From Thinopyrum elongatum (lineage: Eukaryota > Streptophyta > Magnoliopsida > Poales > Poaceae), in NCBI GenBank assembly GCA_011799875.1, contig CM022302.1, positions 201,420,086 to 201,484,085 on the forward strand: a stretch of DNA of 64,000 nucleotides, read 5' to 3'. Below, in pieces: positions 11,805-23,301 of this stretch. How positions within the stretch are numbered: position 1 is the stretch's first letter; each line of letters begins with the position of its first letter. Position numbers and translations under genes: made by a program. A model generated the notes under the pieces. That model had not been told where the DNA came from. It saw only the letters and a program-made list of their open reading frames with translations, and did not search any database.

Positions 11805-12532
11805 ATGGCCAGATCTGGCGCCAATGGGAAGTGGGAGGCCTCCTCCGTCACCAATGAGGACATTCTGAAGCTGAAGGAGGCCGGCTACTTGCCGGCCAAT
11901 GTCGCCCATTGGGGCGCCGAAGAGAGCCAGATCATCCCTACGCCCGAGCCGGGCGAAAGGGTAGTTTTCTCCCCCATTTCCTTAGGGGGCTCGGATTTCC
12001 CCTGCATCCCTTTGTGCGGGGGCTGATGTTCTACTATGGGCTGGATTTTCACGATCTAGCCCCCAACTCCCTCCTCCACATTTTGACCTTCATCGTCGTC
12101 TGTGAAGCGCTCCGAGTCCAGCCGCACTTCGGTTTATGGCTGAAGGAGTTCAATGTCAAGCCCAAGGTGGTCGGCGGTGAGCATGCGGACTGCGGAGGGG
12201 CCATGATTAGTAAGCTGACACGGGTCCAGTGGTCGGACGGCCACTTTGTCGACACTGTCCGGATGTGGTAGAAGGAGTGGTTTTATATCACCGAGCCGAG
12301 GGAGGCCGCAGGGGGAGCGGCCCCCGCATTCAGGTCCGGACCCCCTACCAGATTGGCCTCCTGGACAACCAAGAGCCTGAACTGGGGGTGTGTTGCCGAC
12401 ACGAAAGTGCTGCAAAAGCACGTTGATAGCATAATAGAGACCGGCGCGAAGCTGGTCGACGTGGTCCAGATCATGCTCCACCGCCGGCTCCTCCCTTGCC
12501 AGGCGAGGGCCATGCCCATGTGGGAGTACGAG
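11805..12532 (+). pseudogene. Antisense gypsy-transposon gene of element B, exon 1 (5' part)
   Basis: This is the start of a plus-strand gene inside a minus-strand retroelement. The ATG at 11805 opens a frame with an N-terminal Ala/Lys/Glu-rich leader and a segment ending PGERVVF. A small C-tract indel near 11970 shifts the frame. In the next frame comes the conserved core, with the motif LRGLGFPLHPF, then LAPNSLLHILTF and VVCEAL, matching the putative gypsy-type transposon domain (Transposase_28). A TAG at 12268 stands where a Gln is likely. The exon is split by element C after codons for WEYE (12532) and resumes at 26770. The biochemical role of this family is not known, and the name transposase reflects homology naming rather than a shown activity. 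Confidence 0.7.
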
Positions 12533-13747
12533 TGTCGGGGATATCGTGCGACATATGCCAGGGGATGGCTTATCGTGGATGGGGACAAAAGTACGTCGCC
12601 GGGCTCTAGAAGCGGGAGTGAGCAAGACCGCGTATGCTTGCGAATCTTACCCAGGTTTGGGGCTCTCCTAGGAGATAACACCCCTAGTCCTGCTCTGCGG
12701 GGTCTCCGCATGATCACTATCTCAACAGGTGGGTACAAGCTTGCTCCTTGAGCTACCTGGCTGGAGGAGGAAGAAGGGCAAGGCTAGCCCAACTCCACTC
12801 TCTCTGCGTGCGTGTGTGGTGTTGTGAGTGCTCGACGAGGCCTCTGCCAAAGAGCCAGCTGCCAACCCCCTTGCACGGGGTGACCTGGGGGGTTTATATA
12901 GGCCTACCCCCCAGGGATACAATGGTAATCTGGCCGGGCGTAGGACCCGGCCGTCAGTGTCTCTGGTCGTCGGCTTCTCCGCCGACTGCAGGGGCCCGCC
13001 GCCTAGTGGGTCCCCCCGGCGGTCTCGTCCTCGGCCGACAAGCTGGGCCCGCCGCTTGCGGGTCCTGTCGGCTGTGTAGCACTATAGCCGTGCCACTGAT
13101 GATGCATGCTTGGTCGGGGAGAGCGTGGATACAGTCCCGCCGCCTGGCGGGAACTCACTGTAGCCATACCCCGTCGTATCTGGTTAATGGCGCACAGACT
13201 TCGAGGGAGGAGGAGGGCCGCCTGCTGGGAGCCGGCCTCCCACTGAGCCGACTGGTCTGGGCTTGCCGCCTTCTGGCTTGTCATGGACAAGTAGGGCCCG
13301 CCGCCTGCGGGCCGTACTGATCGCCCGTCACGGGAGCATGGCTTCCTCTGCCATGGGTGACGTCATGAGCGGCATGGCAACAGTCTTGCGTTGGGCGCAG
13401 GATACCTGCTCGGTATGCAGTACCGTGGCCACGCCCTGCCCTGGATTCGGGGGTGGCAGGCCTGTACTGTAGCCATGCCCTGTCTCATCATGTTTATGTT
13501 GGTGCTGACTTCGAGGGCGCAAGGGGCCGCCTGCTAGGACTCGGCATCCCAGGAGGCCGCCTGCCAGGAGTCGGCCCACTTCATGGCCGTCTTGTGGACT
13601 CCGCCGCCTCCCGGCTTCCGGCTGCTTGGACCAGCTGGCCTCAAGAAGGCGGCCCTTATCCTTGATGTTTGAGGGGCGCAGCCTGCCCCGATGTCTTGAA
13701 ATACCAAAGGGAGCTGATGGGGCTACCCGTGGTCATTTACTCCGACA
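12533..13747 (-). repeat. 3' LTR of element C
   Basis: The plus strand starts TGTCGGGGAT and ends TACTCCGACA. It pairs with 25550-26764, identical in length, with about 36 differences by hand count (roughly 3%), nearly all transitions. On the minus strand CCTATATAAACCCC (about 12888-12901) is a TATA-like box. Confidence 0.93.
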
Positions 13748-13760
13748 GTAGTCCCCGAAG
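13748..13760 (-). other. Polypurine tract of element C
   Basis: The minus strand reads CTTCGGGGACTAC just before the LTR start TGTCGGAG. It has nearly the same sequence as the tract in B, which supports a relationship between the two elements and fixes the orientation as minus. Confidence 0.7.
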
Positions 13761-14218
13761 CTGATGAGGCGCTGCGGCTGAAGGGGCAAGAAGCCTCAGC
13801 AGCTTCATATTCCGGGTCGTCTGGTAATTTGCTTCGACCGTCTTCTGAGGTGCCGACTGGTAGGTGTCGGCCATGACCAGGCAGGCCGCCTGGCGATTTC
13901 GAAACGTCGTGGTGGGGACTAGGTGGCGTGCTAGCCAGGCGTCAGGCTTGCCGCCCGCACATGTCGGCCACGTGGCGTCATCAGGTCAAGCCGGCCTGCC
14001 GGCCCACGCGCGCGACGGGACGGCGCTGCAGGTCGGGGCCTACCACTACAGTGCCTCGGCCCGCGTGCGGATCCGCTGCGGCCGAGGCGGACCGTTGGAC
14101 TTCTGTGGTAGTTAATACGCGCCTTTACTGGCGCTGTAATAGTGGGATCGTGGGGGAGTGGGCGTAGTTAATCCCACGATCCCCCACGCCCCCGTCCCCT
14201 CAGCTTCGCCGCCTGGGG

Positions 14219-14228
14219 CTATAAGTAG
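14219..14228 (+). promoter_or_regulatory. TATA-like box of the antisense gene of element C
   Basis: The plus strand reads CTATAAGTAG in a GC-rich setting about 215 bases before the likely ATG (14444). The segment 13748-14218 upstream of it is GC-rich non-coding DNA with no frame I can support, and presumably forms the promoter region. The equivalent box is present in B (11678) and D (57127). Confidence 0.5.
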
Positions 14229-14443
14229 GGGGAGGAGGGGGGCGGCAAATGCACGCGTGCCCTCCTCTCCCTTCACCGTTCTTCATTTTCTCTGCTGCCG
14301 TCGAAGTGCTGCCGCAGCCCGCCGTTGTCGAGCGTCCTCTCGCTGCGGCTACCCTGCTCCGCCGCAGCCTCGCCCTCTCGCCACCGCGCTGCACCTGCGA
14401 CGAGCTCCTTCGTCCATGGCGCGCTCATGAGCCGGCGACTGGG

Positions 14444-17400
14444 ATGGCTCCAACATCCACGATGACCATCTCTTCTTCCCCCGTCAAACACGGTGATTGC
14501 CCCGGGAGGCGAACGTTCAGGTGCGCGTTCCCCCCGAAGCAGAAATCTCGTCGGCGCCGGAGGACGATGAACGCGTCGTCTTCCGGTCCCATTTCCTTCG
14601 CGGCTTCGGCCTTCCGGCCAGCGACTTCCTCCGCTCCTTCCTCGACTTCTACCGAGTCCAGCCGCACCACCTCACGCCAAACACGGTGGTGCTGCTGGCC
14701 GCCTTCGTCACCATGTGCGAAGGGTACCTCGGCACTCTCCCCACTCTCGAACTCTGGGGGGAGTGCTTCTTCCTCAAGCTGGGCACCGCCGCCAAGGGCC
14801 AGGCGGATCAATGCGGAGCCTGTGTGGCGGTGCGGCGCCCAGGCACCGGGAACCGCTTCCCGCCCATCTCCTTGCTGCAGTCGGCCAAGCTGTGGCAGAA
14901 ATCCTACTTCTACGTCAAGAACATCCACCCGACAAGCGACTACGTCAACTTGCCAGCCTACACAGCCCGCCCGCCAGCCGAGCCGCGCGCCAACTAGCAG
15001 TACAGGCCGAGTTCCCTGTCGGCCGCCTCCTCCGCCGCCCTTGCCTAACTTCAGGCGATGTCGGAGTCGGAGGGCCTGAAGGGCTCGGACCTGCTGGCTG
15101 CCTTCGTGACGCGCCGAGTGCTCCCCCTCCAAGCCCGGCCTCACATCCTCAGCTGCATGAGTGGGCACCAGGACCCGTGTCGGATGTGCACACGGGACCT
15201 GCCGGACGTGGAGGTGGTCCGGTTGGTCAACTACATCTCCAACTGCAAGCTGTCGGAGGTAGACTGGCGGTTCGGCATGCGGTCGTACGACCGCGCACAT
15301 CCGCCGCCTACGGTGAGTCTTGTAATTCTTTTCTCTTTGCTGGTCCAAGTTCTTGTTTTGCCGCCTGACCAGTCGGCCATGGTGCAGGTCCTTCCGACCC
15401 AGTCGGCCGCCGGCGCTTTGGATCCAGGTCAGGAGTATATGCCGGATCGAACGAGGAGCGACATGGAAGACCCCGACTTGGGGGAGGCCGCCATGGAGGA
15501 GGACGACGCCACAGGTGGCGGCGGTGGGGTAGGCAGCTCTGGTGGAGGAGGCGGCCTTGAGGACTGGACGGACAACGATGAGGAGGAGAACGAGCCGTGC
15601 CGCCCACACGGCACCGACAGGGCAGGCGCGAGCTCCTCAGCCGCGCCGACCACACCAGGCGGCCCAAAAAAGCGCTGGGCCGGCTCGTTGCTGTTCGGCA
15701 GCCGGCCGAAGAAGTCCAAGAACGCGGCCGCCGCGACCAGGCGGCAAGAGGCCGCCGCAAGAGCGGCCCAGTTCCAGAGGGCCCCGAAATAGCCTCCGAT
15801 GGTGTCCGCGTAAGTGCTTGGCTGTGTTTTTCTTTCTTCTTCCTTGCAAACTTTTTCTGAGTTTTTCTCTTGTCTTGCTTGAATTAGGGCCCCACTCACT
15901 CTTGAGCGGTCTGCCGCCGCTTCCGTGATCGGCGAGGCGGAAGGCTGCGCCAATACCCGCCGCGTGGACCCTCTTGCCGACCTCCGGGCGGTGACGGAGA
16001 GGAACGCATGGGAGGCACGCGAGGAGCGGGAGGAGGTGGAGAGGCAGGAGGCAGAGGCGGCCAAGGCAGCGCGGGCAGACGCCGCCACCAAGGCTCGGGC
16101 GGACGCGGCCGCTAGGGCGCAGGCGGAAGAAACTGCGCGCGGCCAGGCCCCGCAACTTGTCATTCCGTTGCGCGCGGCGCCGCCAGCGCCAGAGATCCTA
16201 GTGCCGACTGGAGGAGCCGGCGATGACCAGCCGGTCATGGAGAGGGGAGGAGGGGACGCCATCGTCTCGGAGGCGGAGGTGCCCCCGCAAGCGCCGACTG
16301 CCGAGGCCCGAGGCAATCGGCCTGATGTGCCACCGGCGTCGCCGATCGATGTCGAGTTGGTGGTGGGGGCGACTCCCACGGTCCGCCCTTCGGTGCGCCG
16401 GCGTGCGGCGAAGGCGGCCTCGGCGCCGCGGGAGCAGGAGGTCGGGGCCGCGAGCTCGTCGGCCCTAGACACAGAGGCCACCAGTGCCCCCCCACCGGAG
16501 TGGATGCCTGGGGGCGGGACGGGCGTGCTGAACAAGGCCGCGCAGGACGTTCAGGCCCAGCTCCAGGCCCAAGGCACCGCCCTCCAGCAGTGTACGAAGG
16601 CGTTCTTGGCGACGCGGACGGCCGTTCGGGTATGCTTCTTTGCTTTGTTTTTTACTTCTTTATACAGTCTTCCATGGGGGGGCGCCAGCGCACCCACTCG
16701 GTGTAGCCCCCGAGTTCCGGACCGGCTTCTGGGCAGGCGGCCCGGAACTTTTTAAGGTAGGTTCCGAGTGCTAACTTGTTTTCTCTTCTTTTGTCTTCGT
16801 TGCAGGACTACCACAACATCCGCGCAGCCGCCTTCAACTCCCGGGTCCAGGAGTTGGCTAAGCGGACCGCCGACCTCACCGAAAGCCGGCGTAAGCATTC
16901 TGTCTACTTCCTCGCAGGGGCGCGTCAGCGCACCCGCTGGGTGTAGTCCTTGAGATTCGGGCCGACTACTGAGCAGCCGGGCCGGACCTTCTGGCAACCA
17001 CTTTCTTTTTTGGTCATCTTCGTTGATTGTCCTCTCTTTCTCATTTTTGCAGGAGCCAACGCCACACTGCAGCAGCATCTGGGCGAAGTCCAGACCGAGC
17101 TGCGCGTCAAGGAGGAGGATCGCCATAAGGCGGCCCTGGAGCGCGACCGTCTGGCCAAGAAGTTGGCGGACTAGCACAAGGCGGAGCTCCAGAAGCTCAA
17201 GGAGGCGGAAGGCACCCTTCAGGCCGAGTTTGATGTCGAACGCTCAAAGTGGGCCGAGAAGGAGGTGATCCTCGCCGCTGGCTACGGCGAGATCGAGGAC
17301 ATGATCGATGGTAAGCTTCTTTCTTTGGAATAGCTGCCGACTGCATCGGGAGTCGGCTTCTGATCTTTGTTTTTCTTTTGCGTAGACTTCTTTCCTGGCC

Positions 17401-18179
17401 ACGCCATCGCTGTCAGCCAGGCCATCGAGGCGCGGTGCGACCGGCGTAGGAAGGAAGGAGTGGAGATCCCGCCCGAGGCACCTCGGAACATGAACGAGCA
17501 GCTCCTGGCCATCAGGACGCTTTTACAGCCGATTCACCGTCTGCTCTGCCGCCTTCAGCGTGCCGGGTCTCAGCTGGTTTCCGCCCTCTGGCCAGGCAGC
17601 CAAGCTCCACGCACCCCCAGTCGGACCGCCGACTGGTTGGAGGCGGCAATCGGCCGCTTCGAGGCTTGGAGGGGCTCCTCCGCTCAGGCAGGCGCCCGAA
17701 GAGCCTTGGAGTTCGTCAAGGCGTGGTATCCTGGGCTGGACCTAGCCCAGTTGGCCATGTTCCGGCAGGAGGCCATGGAAGAGTTGGTGGCAGCGGGGCC
17801 CGCGCTCACCCATCGTGCGGTGGCGATCGCCGAGTACACCGACACCGGCGTCTTCTTCCCCGAGCTGGACGAGGAAGGTGCCGAGGCGCCGATCGACTGG
17901 TTTGGGCTGAACCCGGATGACGGCGAGGACTCGGCGGAAGAAATCGCCTCAAGCGACGAAGGCGAGGACGAGGAAGATGAGGATGGTGAAGGCGACACAT
18001 CGGAGGGCGGAGTGGGCGCCCAGCCTCAGCTTGATCGGGCCTCGAGTAACGAGCCGTGTGCGAGTGCACCGACTGCTGCTGAAGGTGACCAAGCCGAGAC
18101 TCGCCAGACGGGCACTCCACCAGCTGGCGCCGCCGACTCCACCAACCTGCCAGACCCGCCTGTTGCTCATTTGGCCTAG
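14444..18179 (+). pseudogene. Multi-exon antisense gypsy-transposon gene of element C, coiled-coil product
   Basis: Six exons fit GT-AG rules: about 14444-15312, 15388-15809, 15888-16629, 16806-16890, 17053-17310 and 17386-18179. Exon 1 has the Transposase_28-type core, with HFLRGFGLPASDF, LTPNTVVLL and CEGYLG. A frameshift lies near 14490 and stops fall near 14995 and 15043. Exon 2 is acidic and Gly-rich, ending in a Lys/Arg-rich stretch that could be a nuclear signal. Exon 3 starts with an Ala/Glu/Arg heptad-like helix. Exons 4 and 5 encode a coiled coil (LQQHLGEVQTELRVKEEDR) with a stop at 17173. Exon 6 has a mixed helical domain, then an acidic tail ending at 18179. Stops at 15790 and 17173 are TAG where Gln seems likely. 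The function is unknown; the gene is tail-to-tail with integrase, 728 bases apart. Confidence 0.75.
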
Positions 18180-18907
18180 GCTGCCAACTTATCTTATCTT
18201 TTCCTGCTTTGGTAATCTTTAGAACAAACTTTGTTAAATTCGCGCAGTTCCACCCGTTGGGTGTATTCAAACTTTGTTGAACGCTGGCCGAGGGCCTCTT
18301 GCTATGTGATTTAATTCTCACACACGATGTGCTTCGCCGAGCTCTGACTTGTCTTGCTTTCTGTTCTTTTGGGCTTTTTCCTTTGCCGCTCTCCCTTGGC
18401 TGCCGCCTTGTCGGCCAGACAGCCATTCTTCGGTCTGCTGGCCGGGTCAAGTACTTGGCCATTTTGGGAAGACAAGTACTTTGGCCGCTTAGAACGTAGC
18501 AATTTAAGTGAGAAGCCGGCCGGCCGGCTACTCAGCAACCGGACGGCTAGGCGAGCAGCTGACTTGGCCTATGTGGGTGCTTTCTTCCTTAGCCATTTTT
18601 CATGTGAGCACCATTTCTTGCCTTTGACCCTTGCCGGCCAGACAGTCGCTCTGTGACCTGCGGCTTATGGCAAGGGTGGGCTTAGATGCCGGCACACTAC
18701 TTGTCCGACAGCAGGTAGAGCCAACATAGTACAAGGCGGCAAGCCCCCGGGCCGACTGGTCGGACCCGGTGCCGGGCGGAGGAATGAAATAACATACTCA
18801 CAGGCATGAAACTTATCATACAGATAAGAAAGGCAGCCCTCGAGTGCTCCTCGAGGGACCCGGTGCCTTTGCCCTTAGTACAAAAGGTAGCGTGGTACAT
18901 ACTGTAT
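18180..18907. other. Non-coding gap between the convergent genes of element C
   Basis: These 0.7 kb separate the ends of the antisense gene (plus) and integrase (minus). I see no supported frame. T-rich stretches at 18190-18240 and 18340-18380 could hold 3' processing signals for the plus-strand gene, but no clear AATAAA is present. Confidence 0.5.
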
Positions 18908-21067
18908 TTAACTGTAAAATCTTCGGAGAAGATTTGCGTTCCATGGGCGCTCTGCTTCCTTGCCGGAATCGTCCCTTTTGCGCGCCCTGGGCTTCTGCGC
19001 GTCGATGAGGTATTAGGAGTCGTTGCCCAAGGCTCTGCTGATGATGAAGGGGCCATCCCAAGGGGCCGAGAGCTTGTGCTGGCCGGCTGTTCGCTGGATC
19101 AGCCGGAGCACAAGGTCTCCCTCTTGGAAGGATCGTGGCTTGACCTTCCGACTGTAGTAGCGGCGCAGGCTCTGCTGGTAGATGGCGGACCGGCTGAGTG
19201 CTAACAGCCGGCCTTCTTCCAGCAGATCGATGCCGTCTTCTCGTGCTTCCTTCGCCTCCGCCTTTGTGTACACGGTGACGCGAGGCGAGTCGAACTCGAT
19301 GTCCGTTGGGATGACGGCCTCGGCCCCGTATACGAGGAAGAAGGGAGTGAAACCGGTTGATTTGTTCGGAGTGGTGCGGAGACTCCAGAGGACGGCTGGC
19401 AGCTCGTCGATCCAGCAGCCGGCAGAGCGCTCCAGTGGCTCGACCAGTCGGGGTTTGATGCCGGATAAGATGAGGCCGTTTGCTCGTTCTACCTGGCCGT
19501 TTGACTGCGGATGGGCGACGGACACTAAGTCCAGTCGGATACCCTGCGTCGAGCAGAAACACGCCAAGGCGCCTTTGGCAAAGTTAGTGCCATTGTCGGT
19601 GATGATGCTGTGTGGTACACCGTACCGGACGGTGAGATTCGCGATGAAGGTCACAGCAGTCGGACCATTTATTTTCTTGATTGGTTTTGCTTCAATCCAC
19701 TTGGTGAATTTGTCCACGGCGACCAGCAGATGGGTCATGCCACCGCGTGCTGTCTTGAATGGGCCCACCATGTCCAGCCCCCAGACGGCAAAGGGCCAGG
19801 TAAGGGGGATGGTCTTGAGTGCAGAAGCCGGTAGATGTTGCTTGGAGCTGAATTTTTGGCACCCCTTGCATTTCTTGACCAGATCCTTGGCGTCCTCCAA
19901 AGCAGTCAGCCAGAAGAAACCATGGCGGAAAGCTTTCGCGACAAGGGATCTGGAGGCCGCGTGGTGGCCGCACTCACCTTGGTGTATGTCTCTGAGGATT
20001 GCCTTGCCTTTCTCTGGTTCGACGCAGCGTTGGAAAACGTTGGTCACGCTGCGCCTGACAAGCTCTTTGTTTACTATCGTGTAAGCTCCTGCCCGGCGTT
20101 GCACCTGCCGGGCCGAGATTTCATCAACTGGCAGCTCTCCGCCTACCAGAAAGTTGAGGATGGGCTGCGCCCATGATGGTCCTTTGACTTCATCCACTGT
20201 CATTACGGTTACTGAAACTAGGGCGGTTGGGTCTAGAGGTGGTGGGGCGGAGTCGGCCGCGTCTTGCTGCGTTGTTGAAGTCCCCGGGATGGCCGCTGTA
20301 GCCCCCGGGCCGGGCTGTAGAGTCCCTGGGCCAGGTGCGACTGCCGCAGTCCCCAAGCCGGCTGCCGAAGTCCCCGGGCCGGCTGCCGCAGCCGCCGGGC
20401 CGGGTTGCGAAGTCCCCGAGCCGGGTGCGACTGCAGCAGTCCTCGAGCCGCTTGCCGAAGTCCCCGGGCCGGCTGCTGTAGCCCCCGGGCCGGGTTGTAG
20501 AGTCCCCGGGCTGGGTGCGACTGCTGCAGTCCCTGTGCCGCTTGCCGAAGTCCCTGGGCCGGCTGCTGCAGCCCCCGGGCCGGGTCCGACTGCTTCAGGA
20601 GCAGCCGACACAAAGATGGATTCTGATTTCGGGGAAGGCTTGATGGACGGCTTGCGGAGGCACTGAAGGGACACGCCGGCTGGTATGGCTTGCCTGGTGG
20701 AGCCGATCCGTGCCAGGGCGTCTGCTTGCTCGTTGTCGGCCCGTGGCACGTGAAGGAACTCGCACCCATCAAAATATCCGCTGATCTGCTGGACGAGGAA
20801 ATGGTAGCTCGCCATATTTGCATCCTTGGCGTCCCAGTCGCCGGACGACTGTTGGACCACCAAGTCCGAATAGTCGTAGCACAGAATCCGGCGGATGCCA
20901 ATCTCCTTGGCCAGCTGGAGTCCGTGTACTAGCGCCTCATACTCGGCCATGTTGTTGGAGGCGGCAAAGTGGATTTGCAGCGTGTATCTGAGCTTGTCGC
21001 CTTTGGGAGAGGTGAGGATGACGCCGGCTCCCAAACCGGTGCGCATCTTCGAGCCATCAAAGTGCAT
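18908..21067 (-). pseudogene. RNase H, linker and integrase part of pol, element C
   Basis: On the minus strand the frame opens with an RNase H domain: MHFDGSK supplies the first acidic residue and NNMAEYEALVHGL the Glu. The usual GDSD motif reads YDYSD, so the third acidic site looks damaged. A Pro/Gly/Ala-rich linker made of 30-residue repeats follows. Integrase then shows the zinc-binding start (HHAASRSL to CKGC) and a complete D,D,E set: WGLDMVGPF, SIITDNGTNF and NGQVERAN. The C-terminal part reads EEGRLLALSR then RSFQEGDLVLR, with no chromodomain. A TAA near 19013 breaks the frame, which would otherwise end at 18908. Upstream, a TAG at about 21073 separates it from the RT connection. Integrase would insert element cDNA into host DNA, but this copy is dead. 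Confidence 0.85.
20283..20600 (-). repeat. 90-bp in-frame minisatellite in the RNase H to integrase linker of element C
   Basis: About 3.5 copies of a 90-bp, very GC-rich unit encode 30-residue repeats of the type PGPGATAAGPGTSASG followed by TAAVAPGPGTLQ. The copies differ by point changes but keep the frame. The product would be a flexible, disordered Pro/Gly/Ala tether between the two enzymes. Confidence 0.8.
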
Positions 21068-21070
21068 CCG

Positions 21071-22633
21071 CTAATGAGTGGAGTCTGGAGCTGGCGGCAG
21101 GTACTGGGTCTCGGCCCAGTCGACGAGGAAGTCGGCCAGTGCTTGGGACTTGATGGCGGCGCGAGGCTGGTAGAAGATGGTGTAGGGGGCCAGCTCGATG
21201 GCCCACTTGGCCACTCGGCCCGATGCGTCTCTGCTGCCTATGATCTCCGCGAGCGGGGCGGTGTAGACGACCGTGATGGGATGCTCTTGAAAGTACGGCT
21301 TGGGCTTCTTGGCGGCAAAATGCACGCCATAGCACAACTTTTGGTAGTGGGGGTAGTTCTGCTTGGAAGCTGACAGCACCTCACTCAAGTAGTAGACGGG
21401 CCTCTGGACCGGCAACGCCTTGCCGTCCTCTTGGTGCTCTACTACCATAACTGTACTGACCACCCGGCTGGTGGCAGCAATGTAGAGAAGCATGGGCTCC
21501 TTGGCAGCCGGAGCGGCCAGGACGGGCGGCATGGTCAACATCTTCTTGAGCTAGAGGAACGCCTCGTCCACCTTGTCGTTCCACTCGAAATGAGTGGTCT
21601 TCTTCATCAGCTGGTACAGGGGAAGAGCCTTCTCGCCCAGCCGACTGATGAAGCGGCTGATGGATGCCATGCAGCCGGTGAACTTCTGAACGTCTCGGAG
21701 TCGGGTGGGTCTCTCCATCCTCTCGATGGCCTTGATCTTGACAGGGTTGCACTCTATGCCGCGCTCTGAGATAAGGAAGCCGAGGAGCTAGCCGGCTGGT
21801 ACTCCAAAGACACACTTCTCGGGGTTGAGCTTGATTTGAAAACGGCGCAGACTATCAAAAGTTTCCTTGAGATCTTCCAGGAGGGTACCGCGCTTCTCCG
21901 TCTTCACCACAATATCGTCTACATAGACGTGGGCATTTCTGTCGAGTTGCTTGAGGAGGCACTTCTGCATGCAACGCTGGAACGTGGCACCGGCATTTCT
22001 CAAGCCGAATGTCATGGTCAGGTAGCAGAAGGCTCCGAATGGTGTGATGAAGGCGGTCTTCAGGCGGTCGGCCGGGCTTAACTTAATCTGGTGGTACCCC
22101 AAATAGGCATCCAAGAAACTCAACAGCTCGCATCCGGCTGTGGAGTCTATCACTTGGTCAATCCGAGGCAAGGCGAACGGATCCTTCGGGCAAGCCTTGT
22201 TGAGGATGGTGTAGTCAATACACATGTGCCATTTGTTGTTCTTCTTTAGTACAAGGACTGGGTTGGCTAGCCACTCTGGGAAGAATACTTCCATAATGAA
22301 GCCGGCTGCTAGAAGCCGGGCTATCTCTTCACCAACAATTCCTCTCTTCTCCTCCGACAGGCGGCGGAGGGGTTGCCTGACTGGTTTTGCATCTGCTCTG
22401 ACATGTAGCTTGTGCTCGGCGAAATCCGTCGGAACACCCGGCATGTCCTTTGGAGACCACGCAAAGATGTCCCGATTCTCACGGAGGAAATCGACAAGCT
22501 CGCTTTCCTATTTGCTGTCAAGGTGAGCTCCTATGATAGCGAACTTCTCCGGGTGCTCTGGGTCCAAGGGTATCTTCTTGGTTTCTTTGGCCGGCTGGAA
22601 AGAGCCCTGGGCTTCTGACTCCTTGGGATCTCA
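21071..22633 (-). pseudogene. Reverse transcriptase region of pol, element C
   Basis: This is one minus-strand frame with stops at about 22630, 22508, 21789 and 21550. RT motifs in order are a block with NPVLVLKKNNKWHMCIDY, LSFLDAYLGYHQI (first catalytic Asp), FITPFGAFCYLTMTFGL with NAGATFQRCM, and VYVDDIVVKT (the YxDD centre). Further on are LNPEKCVFGVPAG and an RNase H connection segment with YYLSEVLSASKQNYP. All three polymerase Asp residues are present. The nonsense codons are TAG in places where Gln or Trp is plausible. The enzyme copies element RNA into cDNA in cytoplasmic particles. It follows protease directly in the same polyprotein frame. Confidence 0.85.
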
Positions 22634-22669
22634 CGATAGGTCTGGCTGCTTGCCGGCCATGGCCACAAC

Positions 22670-23263
22670 CTAGTCAAGGAGCCGCTTCTCGGCAGCAATC
22701 ACAAGGGACTCGGCCAGCCGACTGCTGGCTGCAGCACACTCGGCAGACTTCTGGTAGTTGCCGGCTATGGTGATAATGCCCTTGGTGCCCGGCATCTTCA
22801 TCTTGAGGTAGGCGTAGTGGGGGACCGCCATGAACTTGGCCAGAGCAGGCCGGCCAAGCAACGCGTTGTAGGGGCTCTCAAGGTCAACCACCTCGAACCA
22901 GATTGGCTCTCGGCGGAAGTGACTCTTGTCTCCAAAGAGGACATCTATCTTGATCTTGCCGATAGGTGAGTAGGATAGGCCAGGCACAATGCCCTGGAAG
23001 ACAGTCCGGCTGGGCTGGAGCTGTTTCTCTTTGATGCACAACTTCTCCATGGTGTCGCGGTAGAGGATGTTGATGCTGCTACCGCCGTCTATCAGAATTC
23101 GGGAGAAGCGAGCAGCTCGCCTCTCTATGGCGAAGGTGGCATCCAACACCAGGGCATAGGAACCCGGAGAAGGCATCACCTCCGGGTGGTCAGCTCGGCT
23201 CCAACTGATCGGCTTCTCCGACCAGTGCATGAACTCTGGGGCTTCAGAGGTGACAGTATTCAC
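22670..23263 (-). pseudogene. Retropepsin-like protease of element C
   Basis: This 198-codon open stretch lies in frame with gag and RT and is bounded by a TAG at about 23276 and a TAG at about 22670. The active-site motif is ILIDGGSSINIL, where the usual DTG or DSG is DGG; the same form occurs in B. Typical retropepsin features follow, including a hydrophobic segment ending ALLGRPALAKFMAVPHYAYL. The protease would cut the gag-pol polyprotein. The start shown is only the first Met after a stop; the true protein would be part of a longer polyprotein. Confidence 0.8.
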
Positions 23264-23301
23264 TTCTCGGCGCTATTGACGCCGGCTGTGCCTGTCGTCA
23301 G

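Noticed and set aside
14425..16535. Long minus-strand frames of 394 and 368 codons
   Set aside because: They are shadows of the GC-rich plus-strand antisense gene of element C, which alone has splice sites and recognisable protein motifs.
20233..20901. Minus-strand frame rich in Gly-Leu and Arg repeats
   Set aside because: It is the minisatellite of element C read in a wrong frame. The integrase/RNase H frame explains the region.
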